This document shows, one piece after another, positions 1 through 5,767 of a stretch of DNA of 6,744 nt. The notes under the pieces were generated by a model. The model saw nothing but the letters and a program-made list of their open reading frames with translations. It was not told the origin of the DNA and did not search any database. The stretch spans positions 1-6,744 of the forward strand of contig CABQJX010000136.1 of the NCBI GenBank assembly GCA_902464595.1, read 5' to 3'. This stretch comes from an uncultured Lachnoclostridium sp. GTDB lineage: Bacteria > Bacillota > Clostridia > Lachnospirales > Lachnospiraceae. A program made the position numbers and the translations under genes. Numbering within the stretch: position 1 is the stretch's first letter; every line of letters begins with the position of its first letter.

Positions 1-1
1 A

Positions 2-880
2 GGCCTGGGACTTACCCTCTGTTTGAAGAGCGGTATCTTTAATATCAGTTCTGATGCCTCCTTTTATATGGGAGCGGTTGTGGCCACAGCTATTGCTATT
101 AGCTGCCCATTACCGAACATTGTCCATCAGCTGGCTTTAATCCTTGCCGCAGCTGTGGTAGGCGGCCTGATCTCCATGCTGCCTGTTATTGTCAATAAGT
201 ATACGAAGGTAAACCCAGTGGTACTTGCCATCATGGCAAACTCTATTTTCTATTACTTTGGCCTGTCCATTATCAGCACCTTTTTTCTGGAAAAAAGCGG
301 AAGCTGGGGCAGTTACAAGTTTCCGGATCATGCAAAGTTAGGGACGATGATCAAAGGAACCTCCCTTCATTATGGATTCCTGATCGTAATCGTGGTAACA
401 GCCTTTGTCATCTTTCTGATGAACAAGACTTCCTTTGGATACAAGGTCCGGGTCACAGGAAGCAATCCTTCCTTTGCTAAGGCCTCCGGTATCCGCACCG
501 GCTTCGTGATCCTGCTGGCACAGTTTATCGGCGGAGCCATCGCCGGTATGGGCGGGGCCATTGAGATGGTAGGCGTATATAAACGCTTCCAGTGGCAGAC
601 GCAGACTGCCTATGTGTGGGATGGACTTCTGATCTACATGCTGGCGAACGGGAACCCTGCCTTTATCCCTCTTACAGCCTTTTTCATTGCATATCTGAGG
701 GTGGGAGCGGAGATCATGTCACGTTCCGCCGGACTTGACCCGGAGATCGTTACATTCCTCCAGGGTATTATCATTCTTCTGGTAGCTTCCCAGAGATTTT
801 TATACTTCTTAAAGAAGCGCCACGATCAAAAGCTGTCTCTGCAGCAGGCAGAAGCAGAGGAAGGAGGTGCTGCGGCATGA
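2..880 (+). CDS. Nucleoside ABC transporter permease (BmpA/NupP-type system), 5' end cut by window edge
   Basis: This is an integral membrane subunit of an ABC importer of the BPD_transp_2 superfamily, nucleoside branch (B. subtilis NupP/YufP, Lactococcus NupB). The frame is open to the left edge, so the 293 visible residues are a fragment. Related proteins have roughly 350 residues, so some 60 are probably missing. A TTG at 23 is in frame but lies inside the conserved motif (L-K-S-G-I-F-N-I), which also occurs near residue 27 of the next gene, so it is not the real start. Several hydrophobic segments are visible, and the family motif G-M-G-G-A-I-E with V-G-V-Y-K-R just after it lies at about nucleotides 545-590. 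The C-terminus is charged and cytoplasmic in style. The stop overlaps the next start (ATGA), indicating translational coupling to the partner permease. Substrate is inferred as purine nucleosides from the downstream BmpA-like and DeoD genes. The family assignment is firm and the substrate less so. Confidence 0.9.
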   Translation, partial: GLGLTLCLKSGIFNISSDASFYMGAVVATAIAISCPLPNIVHQLALILAAAVVGGLISMLPVIVNKYTKVNPVVLAIMANSIFYYFGLSIISTFFLEKSGSWGSYKFPDHAKLGTMIKGTSLHYGFLIVIVVTAFVIFLMNKTSFGYKVRVTGSNPSFAKASGIRTGFVILLAQFIGGAIAGMGGAIEMVGVYKRFQWQTQTAYVWDGLLIYMLANGNPAFIPLTAFFIAYLRVGAEIMSRSAGLDPEIVTFLQGIIILLVASQRFLYFLKKRHDQKLSLQQAEAEEGGAAA

Positions 881-1815
881 TGGAATTTTTCTTATCTCCC
901 ACATTCTGGAAGACGGTGCTTGCCAGCACAACACCGGTGATGCTGGCCACTCTGGCAGCCAATATGATGACGAAATCCGGTATTTTTAATCTGGCCATTG
1001 AGGGAACTATGCTGATCTGCGCCCTCACAGGAGTGGTAGCCAGCGCGTTTACCCAGAATCTCTGGGTGGGCTGCATCACAGCGGTACTGATGGGGATTGG
1101 GATTTCCTTTATATTCGGATATTTTGCCCTGATCATGAAGGGAGCGATGAACGCCTGCGGCGTTGCCCTCAACCTGGTCGCTACAGGAGGAACGGTGTTT
1201 GTCCTGGTGATGCTCACTGGAAGCAAAGCCAATTCCAGCGCCTTAAAGAGCCTTACGTTCCCAGTGGTCAATCTTCCGGTCATTAAGGACATTCCTGTTT
1301 TGGGAACCATTTTTTCCGGCCAGAACATGGTAACTTATATCGGTTGGGTGATTGTTGCCCTCACAGCCTGGATGCTCTATAAGACAAAGCTGGGCATCAA
1401 TATCCGTGCAGTAGGAGAAAATCCGGCTGCTGCAAAAGCGGCGGGACTGAATGTGATCTTCCACCAGTTTGTGGCATTGGCTATCTGCGGCGTGTCCTGC
1501 GCCTTCGGCGGCATGTATCTGTCTATGGGTGCATTAAAGTCCTTTACCACAGGTATGGTGGCAGGCAGAGGGTATATGTCTCTCGCCATGGATGCCATGA
1601 GCCAGGGAAATCCGGTGGTGGGCTGTCTCAGCTCCCTGCTGTACGGATTTTCTGATACGATTACTGTGTATCTGCAGCTTTACAGCAAGATCGATTTAAA
1701 ACTGATCGATGCATTCCCATACCTTTTCATTATCCTGGTGCTCATCATGATCCAGAGCATCCGCAAGGCAGTGGCCCACAGAAAAGAAAAGCTTGCAAGC
1801 CTGGGGCGGGCTTAG
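877..1815 (+). CDS. Nucleoside ABC transporter permease, second subunit (NupQ/YufQ-type)
   Basis: This is the second membrane subunit of the same importer, expected to pair with the preceding permease to form the nucleoside channel. It has 312 residues, the usual length for the NupQ/NupC-type subunit. Visible family signatures are T-K-S-G-I-F-N-L-A-I-E-G near residues 32-43, an R-A-V-G-E-N-P-A-A-A-K-A-A-G cytoplasmic loop near 177-190 (the loop that contacts the ATPase in this superfamily), and G-M-Y-L-S-M-G followed by F-T-T-G-M-V-A-G-R-G-Y near 212-233. About eight to ten hydrophobic segments can be read. AAGGAGG at 861-867 sits 9 bases before the ATG at 877. A second ATG follows directly at 880, so either may be used. 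The start overlaps the previous stop. A 156-base gap then separates it from the next gene. The ATP-binding subunit is not in the window. Family and pairing are well supported; nucleoside specificity is inferred from context. Confidence 0.92.
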   Translation: MMEFFLSPTFWKTVLASTTPVMLATLAANMMTKSGIFNLAIEGTMLICALTGVVASAFTQNLWVGCITAVLMGIGISFIFGYFALIMKGAMNACGVALNLVATGGTVFVLVMLTGSKANSSALKSLTFPVVNLPVIKDIPVLGTIFSGQNMVTYIGWVIVALTAWMLYKTKLGINIRAVGENPAAAKAAGLNVIFHQFVALAICGVSCAFGGMYLSMGALKSFTTGMVAGRGYMSLAMDAMSQGNPVVGCLSSLLYGFSDTITVYLQLYSKIDLKLIDAFPYLFIILVLIMIQSIRKAVAHRKEKLASLGRA

Positions 1816-1865
1816 CCCTTTCCCTAGAAGCGCTATAGAATTATCTATGAAACATCATGAAAAAT

Positions 1866-1892
1866 TCCTGAGTGGACGTATTTGGCAGTCTT
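1866..1892 (+). repeat. Leader element copy 1, shared with the gap before deoD
   Basis: The gap 1816-1971 holds GGACGTATTTGGCAGTCT (1875-1892), preceded by TTCCTG (1866-1871). The same blocks occur in the same order before deoD: TTCCTG 3866-3871, GGACGTA 3878-3884 and TTTGGCAGTCT 3897-3907, with 12 extra bases between the last two. Copy 1 lacks the GACTGCC arm that would close the stem seen in copy 2. It may be a degenerate or shortened copy. The rest of the gap shows no strong hairpin and no clear promoter. Function unknown. Confidence 0.45.
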
Positions 1893-1971
1893 TCTTTTGA
1901 TTCAGACAGAAGATCTGCAGAAATATGCAGAAGCTCAAGGAAAATCATAAAAATCTAAGGAGGATTTAAGC

Positions 1972-2559
1972 ATGGCACAGGAATATTATGATCCATGGTC
2001 AAACACAAAAACAAAGAACGGTCTGGATGCGGATCTGGTGATCTCCGCTCTCCAGAAATGCATCCGCAGAGGGGAGGAGGATCTGGCTCTGCGCATGGCG
2101 TATGAGCTGTATATGACATCTACCTTCCATGAGGATAAGATGTGGAACCGTCTTTTGGTAATCTCTGTTGAGGATGTAGGCTTTGGCGATACCCAGGCTC
2201 CTGCATTCGTAAAAACCATGTATGACCTTCACAAGGAGTATCCTTATATGGACGGGGATCGTCCTATTTTCTTCATGCACGCCATCCGTTACATGTGCCG
2301 CTGCCAGAAGGAGCGCTCCACCGATCATATTAAGAACATTATCATGAGAGAGTTTGAGCAGGGATACGTTCCGGAGATCCCGGAGTACGCTATGGACATG
2401 CACACGATCAAGGGCAGGGCCATGGGCAGAGATGTATTCTACTTCCTGGACGAGGCCAGCAAGGTAATGCCTCAGTGGGATCAGTATGACGACTCCTACC
2501 GTCAGAAGCTGTATGAGATGTGTAAAAAAGAGGCTGAGGAAGCAAAGAAAGAGCAGTAG
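1972..2559 (+). CDS. Stand-alone protein resembling the RarA/MgsA C-terminal (clamp-loader-like) region, no ATPase domain
   Basis: This 195-residue protein is probably cytoplasmic: no signal peptide or membrane segment is visible. Residues about 19-77 resemble the helical region after the AAA+ core in RarA/MgsA: D-L-V-I-S-A-L-Q-K-C-I-R-R-G (22-34, compared with the RarA pattern D-x-I-S-A-L-x-K-S-x-R-G) and L-L-V-I-S-V-E-D-V-G-F-G-D (61-73, compared with R-M-A-S-E-D-I-G-L-A-D). Residues about 135-165 (I-P-E-Y-A-M-D-M-H-T, G-R-A-M-G-R) match the last part of RarA, where V-P-L-H-L-R-D-A-x-T-K precedes a Gly-rich stretch. There is no Walker A, Walker B or sensor motif, and the N-terminus opens with a short Y-Y-D-P-W-S segment, so this is a complete small protein, not a fragment. 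TAAGGAGG at 1956-1963 fixes the start. RarA acts at stalled replication forks; whether this relative touches DNA, binds nucleotides or does something else is unknown. It sits between the permeases and the binding protein of a nucleoside importer. The similarity was recalled by eye, not searched. Confidence 0.8.
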   Translation: MAQEYYDPWSNTKTKNGLDADLVISALQKCIRRGEEDLALRMAYELYMTSTFHEDKMWNRLLVISVEDVGFGDTQAPAFVKTMYDLHKEYPYMDGDRPIFFMHAIRYMCRCQKERSTDHIKNIIMREFEQGYVPEIPEYAMDMHTIKGRAMGRDVFYFLDEASKVMPQWDQYDDSYRQKLYEMCKKEAEEAKKEQ

Positions 2560-2572
2560 AAAACGGGTGCAG

Positions 2573-2608
2573 CAGCAGAAATGCTGTAACTAAGGGTGGG
2601 CTCCACCC
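2573..2608 (+). promoter_or_regulatory. Two tandem RNA hairpins between the RarA-C-like gene and the binding-protein gene
   Basis: Hairpin 1 is CAGCA (2573-2577), a GAAA loop of GNRA type, and TGCTG (2582-2586). Hairpin 2 is GGGTGG (2594-2599), a 3-base loop, and CCACCC (2603-2608). Both stems are perfect. No T-run follows directly (a loose TTATTTT begins about 9 bases later), so hairpin 2 is not a standard terminator. Placed just before the binding-protein ribosome binding site, they could shield the 3' segment from exonucleases or cause partial stopping, giving subunit-specific expression. The pairings are seen; the role is inferred. Confidence 0.45.
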
Positions 2609-2639
2609 AATCACACTTATTTTAAGGAGGAAGGGTTTT

Positions 2640-3836
2640 ATGAGAAATTGGAAGCGTTTTATGGCACTGACAATGGCAGCTGTAATGACAGCAGGAATGG
2701 CAACCGGATGCGGCGGCGGTTCTTCTGAGACTCAGGCAGCAGGAAAGGCTGAGGCTGGAAAGGAAGAAGGAGCTGGCTCCCAGGAGAAGGCTGACGGCGG
2801 GGAAGGGGCTGCTGATGACGGGGAAAAGAAAGAGATTTACGTCTTTATCCGTGACCGCGGCGATCTGTCCTATTGGGACAGTATGGCAGAAGGCGGAGAC
2901 CGGGCTGTAACCGATTATGCAGACCGGGCCAATATTCATGTGGTAGAGACTACCGCGGATATTCAGGCAAATCTTCAGGCAATGTATGAGGCAGCTGATG
3001 CGGGGGCAGATCTGATCATTACCGCTTCCGACTTTAAGGATAACCTGGTAGAGGTTTCCAATGAGTATCCTGACATTGCATTCACTATCATCAGTGAGAA
3101 TGTGATCGACCAGTGCGAAAACGGAAACGTATACGGCGTTGATTTTGCAACCAGTCAGGCCGCTTACCTGGGCGGTATCGTTGCAGCGGATATTGCCACC
3201 AATGGAACGGACAAGGTTGAACCCAGCAATGTGATCGGCTTTGTAGGCGGAATGGACGAATCCCTTCCGGTTCAGGAATACCTGTGGGGTTATATCCAGG
3301 GTGCAAAAGCATTTAACCCGGATATCAAGATCATTTATAACTATGTAGGAGCATGGAATGATCCGGATACTGCAAAAACTCAGTCTATGACCCAGTACAA
3401 TGACGCTGGTGCAAACGTGATCTTTGCCTGTGCCGGCGGATCTGGAAACGGCGTTCACAATGCGTCTGCTGAGGCAGGTAAATACGTGATCGGCGTGGAC
3501 AGCGACCAGTCTTTAATGTATGCAGATGACAAGGAGATCCAGGACTGCTTTGCAACCTCCATTGTAAAAGAAGTAGGAAACGCTATTTACAACGTGATCG
3601 GACAGTATCTGGACAACGGAAGCCTTCCTTACGGCGAATATGAGATCGTAGGTCTGGCTGAGGGTTCTGTGGGCATCGTAGAGGGAGCCGCTTTGGAGGG
3701 TGTTCTCTCTGAGGATGGAAAGAAAGCCTTAGAGGAGGCAAAGGCTGGAATCTCTGATGGATCTGTGACCGTGAACAGTGCGATCGGAAAAGAGCAGGAT
3801 GAGATCAAGGCTTATATCAACGATAACTGCCAGTAA
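2640..3836 (+). CDS. BmpA/PnrA-family nucleoside-binding lipoprotein of the ABC importer
   Basis: This is the extracellular substrate-binding protein, which captures nucleosides and hands them to the two permeases upstream. It has 398 residues. A signal peptide (R-N-W-K-R, then a hydrophobic stretch) ends in a lipobox-like M-A-T-G-C, with C24 the likely lipidated residue. A Gly/Ser/Glu/Lys-rich spacer follows to about residue 64. The mature domain has BmpA features in order: a first strand with G-D-L-S-Y-W-D-S-M (74-82), A-D-L-I-I-T (123-128), A-A-Y-L-G-G-I-V-A-A (174-183), V-I-G-F-V-G-G-M (198-205), a Q-Y-N-x-G-A-x-V-I-F region (252-262), A-G-G-S-G-N-G-V (265-272) and G-V-D-S-D-Q (285-290), whose Asp corresponds to a nucleoside-contacting Asp in T. 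pallidum PnrA. AAGGAGG at 2624-2630 is 9 bases from the ATG. The gene lies after the permeases, whereas this gene is usually first in such operons. Purine nucleoside is the likely ligand given deoD next door, but this family can also bind other ligands. Confidence 0.93.
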   Translation: MRNWKRFMALTMAAVMTAGMATGCGGGSSETQAAGKAEAGKEEGAGSQEKADGGEGAADDGEKKEIYVFIRDRGDLSYWDSMAEGGDRAVTDYADRANIHVVETTADIQANLQAMYEAADAGADLIITASDFKDNLVEVSNEYPDIAFTIISENVIDQCENGNVYGVDFATSQAAYLGGIVAADIATNGTDKVEPSNVIGFVGGMDESLPVQEYLWGYIQGAKAFNPDIKIIYNYVGAWNDPDTAKTQSMTQYNDAGANVIFACAGGSGNGVHNASAEAGKYVIGVDSDQSLMYADDKEIQDCFATSIVKEVGNAIYNVIGQYLDNGSLPYGEYEIVGLAEGSVGIVEGAALEGVLSEDGKKALEEAKAGISDGSVTVNSAIGKEQDEIKAYINDNCQ

Positions 3837-3847
3837 CATGGCCGGTA

Positions 3848-3907
3848 GGACTGCCGATAGAAGCCTTCCTGTCTATGGGACGTAAACTCAGCAAGGTTTG
3901 GCAGTCT
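3848..3907 (+). promoter_or_regulatory. Long leader stem before deoD, containing leader element copy 2
   Basis: GACTGCC (3849-3855) pairs perfectly with GGCAGTC (3900-3906), with a G-U pair outside. After a 5-base bulge (GATAG, 3856-3860), AAGCCTT (3861-3867) pairs with AAGGTTT (3893-3899) with one G-U pair. The right arm is thus continuous over 14 bases. The 25-base apical loop includes GGGACGTAAAC. No T-run follows; the deoD ribosome binding site begins 9 bases later. It could be a structured leader controlling deoD translation, a processing site, or part of a regulatory RNA family. It does not match the purine riboswitch consensus I know. Structure was folded by eye only. Confidence 0.45.
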
Positions 3908-3932
3908 GTCGTGATAAAAGGAGGAATGACAA

Positions 3933-4661
3933 ATGGGGTTTCATGAAGGCGCACCTACCCCTCATAATGAGGCGAAGATGGGCGATTTTGCAAAAACGGT
4001 GCTGATGCCCGGCGATCCGCTTCGGGCCAAGTATATTGCAGAACAGTTTCTGACAAACCCGGTCTGTGTCAATCAGGTTCGCGGTATGTTGGGCTATACT
4101 GGCTCTTACAAAGGCGTTCCGGTTTCTGTTATGGGTTCCGGAATGGGAATGCCCAGCATTGGGATTTACTCTTATGAATTGTTCGCCTACTATGGAGTGG
4201 AGCAGATTATCCGGGTGGGAACTGCCGGAGCAGCCAGCGATGATGTGGGGATCATGGACGTGATCCTGTCCGATTTTGCCTACACGGATTCAAACTATGC
4301 ACTGGAACAGTGCGGATTTACAGGAAACTGCCTTCCGGCCAGCCCGAGATTGAATGAGATTATCACAGAAACCGCCAAGACAACAGATCTGCATTTGATC
4401 ACAGGGGGAGTCCGCTCCGGAAGTGTTTTCTATAAGGAAGATATTCACAGAAAACCAGCGGATTATATGGATCGCATAAAGGCATTTGAGATGGAGGCCT
4501 TTGCCCTGTTCTGTAATGCCCGGTCTCTGAAAAAAGAGGCCACCTGTCTGGTGACGATCACCGACAATAAACGAACCGGGGAGGTGCTGTCACCAGAGAA
4601 GCGCCGCACCCATCTAGGGAATATGTTTACACTGGCTTTGGAATCTGCCATTAAAATGTAA
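3933..4661 (+). CDS. deoD: Purine-nucleoside phosphorylase, DeoD type
   Basis: This cytoplasmic enzyme splits purine (deoxy)nucleosides with phosphate into free base and (deoxy)ribose-1-phosphate. Hexameric DeoD (NP-I family) has about 235-240 residues; this one has 242. Residues equivalent to the E. coli active site are present with a constant offset of 7: H11, G27, R31, R50 and R94 (phosphate and the neighbouring-subunit contacts), E186-M187-E188 (ribose site), D211 (general acid) and R224. The block N-Q-V-R-G-M-L-G-Y-T-G (47-57) is characteristic of DeoD rather than uridine phosphorylase. Differences from E. coli are R-V-G-T-A-G for R-V-G-S-C-G (94-99), F at 190 in the M-E-A-F stretch, and T-D-N for S-D-H (210-212). 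The N-terminus is about seven residues longer than in E. coli, but AAAAGGAGG at 3916-3924, 8 bases from the ATG, supports this start. It is last in the operon, directly upstream of a terminator, and fits as the enzyme that uses the imported nucleosides. Confidence 0.95.
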   Translation: MGFHEGAPTPHNEAKMGDFAKTVLMPGDPLRAKYIAEQFLTNPVCVNQVRGMLGYTGSYKGVPVSVMGSGMGMPSIGIYSYELFAYYGVEQIIRVGTAGAASDDVGIMDVILSDFAYTDSNYALEQCGFTGNCLPASPRLNEIITETAKTTDLHLITGGVRSGSVFYKEDIHRKPADYMDRIKAFEMEAFALFCNARSLKKEATCLVTITDNKRTGEVLSPEKRRTHLGNMFTLALESAIKM

Positions 4662-4664
4662 CGG

Positions 4665-4700
4665 AAAAAGGGGACGCAAAGGACACAGCGTCCCTTTTTT
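4665..4700 (+). terminator. Rho-independent terminator after deoD
   Basis: GGGACGC (4671-4677) pairs with GCGTCCC (4688-4694) around a 10-base loop. A G-T pair and an A5/T5 extension lengthen the stem, and TTTTTT at 4695-4700 is the release run. It starts just after the deoD stop (4659-4661) and closes the nucleoside operon. The A-run on the other side makes it potentially active in both directions. Confidence 0.9.
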
Positions 4701-4719
4701 CGTCTTCTGAATACGAAAG

Positions 4720-4758
4720 GTTAAGGGACAGATGATTGCAGCCCCGGGGATCCTTAAC
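4720..4758. repeat. Inverted repeat upstream of the lipoprotein promoter
   Basis: GTTAAGG (4720-4726) and CCTTAAC (4752-4758) are perfect inverted copies separated by 25 bases, and the self-complementary CCCCGGGG (4742-4749) lies between them. It is about 40-80 bases upstream of the proposed -35 region at 4801. It could be a regulator site or chance. The spacing is longer than usual for one dimeric regulator. Confidence 0.25.
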
Positions 4759-4800
4759 AAAAATGTCAGAAAACTTTAGAAAATAGTCAAAAGGAAACCA

Positions 4801-4829
4801 GTGATTTTGTAATAATTATAGGTTATAAT
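4801..4829 (+). promoter_or_regulatory. Probable sigma-A type promoter for the repeat lipoprotein gene
   Basis: A perfect TATAAT -10 box lies at 4824-4829 in an AT-rich stretch. The hexamer 17 bases upstream, GTGATT (4801-4806), is a weak -35. There is no TG extension. It follows the deoD terminator and precedes the next gene by about 90 bases, so it would give that gene its own transcript with a leader of roughly 80 bases. The -10 is convincing; the -35 is not. Confidence 0.55.
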
Positions 4830-4830
4830 G

Positions 4831-4876
4831 ATACCCGTAAAGCAAAGAAAGCTGAACGATCAAAAATACCCGTAAA
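4831..4876 (+). repeat. 11-base direct repeat ATACCCGTAAA in the lipoprotein leader
   Basis: ATACCCGTAAA occurs at 4831-4841 and again at 4866-4876, 35 bases start to start. Both copies are just downstream of the -10 box and upstream of the AAAAGGAGA ribosome binding site (4902-4910). They could be regulator sites or the trace of a small duplication; no known operator is recognised. Confidence 0.45.
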
Positions 4877-4918
4877 TGGCTCAAGGCCTGAACGGAAGTG
4901 TAAAAGGAGAAAACAATT

Positions 4919-5662
4919 ATGAGAAAGAGATTTATTACAGCAGCAGCCGTAGCGGCAATGACCGCATCCATGTTTTTAAATGCATGCGCATCAAACACAG
5001 GAGCAACAGAAGCTCCTACCACTCAAGCGGAGACAAAAGCTCCTGAAACGGAGGCACAGACAGAAGCACAGACGGAGACAGAGACGGAGGCAACAGAGGC
5101 TGAAACAGAGGCGAAGGCAGAAGATGTGATCCGTACGGAGGCAGTATACGTAAAGGACAGCGAGTTTTCCGGAGAAGGCCAGATGTTGTTCAAAAATGAC
5201 GAATTAGGAGAATTTATCTGCAACATCAGTGATTTTACCGTCCTTCCAGAGGAATTAAAGGACGGTGAGACCTATGTGGTAAGCCATTCTATGGTAATGA
5301 CCATGTCTCTTCCAGGTCAGCTTCCCCAGGTATACTCCATCCGTGAAACAGACGATACCTACAAGGATTCCATCGGAACAGTAAAAGCGGTGGAGGATGA
5401 GAGTATTCTCTTCGAGCAGGCAGATGGCTCCCAGTTTATGATCAATAAGGATAGCTTAGGCGATACAGAGGTAAAGGAAGGAGATCTGTGTGTGGTAAGC
5501 CACACGGATGTGATGACCCGCTCCATGCCGGGAACTTATACAGAAGTGAACCGTGTAGACGTTCTTCCTCAGGCTGAGGAAAGCGCAGAAGAATCAGGCG
5601 AGGCAGTTCCGGCAGAGACCTTAAAGGCTGCGGAGACTGTGGGAGAGTCTAAGGCAAACTAA
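4919..5662 (+). CDS. Surface lipoprotein with Thr/Glu-rich tether and two repeated C-terminal domains, function unknown
   Basis: I do not recognise a named family for this 247-residue protein. The N-terminus R-K-R-F with a hydrophobic core and lipobox L-N-A-C indicates a lipoprotein signal with C23 lipidated, so it would sit on the outer face of the membrane. Residues about 30-68 are a low-complexity tether built from T-E-A/A-Q-T-E steps. Two related units follow at about 85-141 and 153-213; their best conserved core is V-V-S-H-x-x-V-M-T-x-S-x-P-G, at 120-133 and 192-205, exactly 72 residues apart. The alternating pattern and Gly/Asp turns suggest small beta-barrel (OB-like) folds, which is inference. 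A Glu/Ala-rich tail ends the protein. No catalytic motif is seen; C101 and C191 are the only mature-domain cysteines, one in each unit but not at equivalent positions. Own promoter upstream, AAAAGGAGA 8 bases before the ATG, and own terminator downstream: a single-gene unit, not obviously tied to nucleoside uptake. Confidence 0.85.
   Translation: MRKRFITAAAVAAMTASMFLNACASNTGATEAPTTQAETKAPETEAQTEAQTETETEATEAETEAKAEDVIRTEAVYVKDSEFSGEGQMLFKNDELGEFICNISDFTVLPEELKDGETYVVSHSMVMTMSLPGQLPQVYSIRETDDTYKDSIGTVKAVEDESILFEQADGSQFMINKDSLGDTEVKEGDLCVVSHTDVMTRSMPGTYTEVNRVDVLPQAEESAEESGEAVPAETLKAAETVGESKAN
5006..5122 (+). repeat. Low-complexity Thr/Glu/Ala coding repeat (lipoprotein tether)
   Basis: Imperfect short repeats of ACAGA/GGAGAC/GAGGC type encode residues about 30-68 of the lipoprotein. 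Such tracts can change length by slippage, so tether length may differ between strains. The repeats are seen; variability is inferred. Confidence 0.6.
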
Positions 5663-5707
5663 GATTTGACCCAGCCTGAATAAAAACATAAGTTCTTTGC
5701 AGACCAT

Positions 5708-5742
5708 CGGCGAAGTGTTATGACCAGCACTTCGCCGTTTTT
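5708..5742 (+). terminator. Rho-independent terminator after the repeat lipoprotein gene
   Basis: A perfect 10-base stem, CGGCGAAGTG (5708-5717) with CACTTCGCCG (5728-5737), encloses a 10-base loop and is followed by TTTTT (5738-5742). It ends the + strand transcript before the convergent gene. On the - strand the hairpin lacks a following T-run, so it is mainly a one-way terminator. Confidence 0.9.
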
Positions 5743-5767
5743 ATATTGTGGTTAAGATATGAAAAGC

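Noticed and set aside
23..25. TTG as start codon of the first permease
   Set aside because: The frame is open to the window edge and the codon falls within a conserved family motif that is internal in the sister permease.
771..1328. 185-codon open frame on the - strand across the permease junction
   Set aside because: It lies opposite two well-supported permease genes and its translation shows no recognisable motif; typical antisense shadow.
2622..3458. 278-codon open frame on the - strand across the binding-protein gene
   Set aside because: It is antisense to a clear BmpA-family gene, its translation is Cys/Ser-rich without domain signals, and no convincing ribosome binding site was noted.
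3878..3892. GGGACGTAAACTC-like loop before deoD resembling part of a c-di-GMP-I (GEMM) riboswitch
   Set aside because: The rest of the GEMM consensus (GGCAAACC segment and tetraloop/receptor helices) is not present around it.
4743..4753. CCCGGGGATCC, identical to a stretch of common cloning-vector polylinkers
   Set aside because: The flanking bases do not match a polylinker and the surroundings read as normal intergenic DNA, so a chance overlap of two restriction-site palindromes is the simpler explanation.
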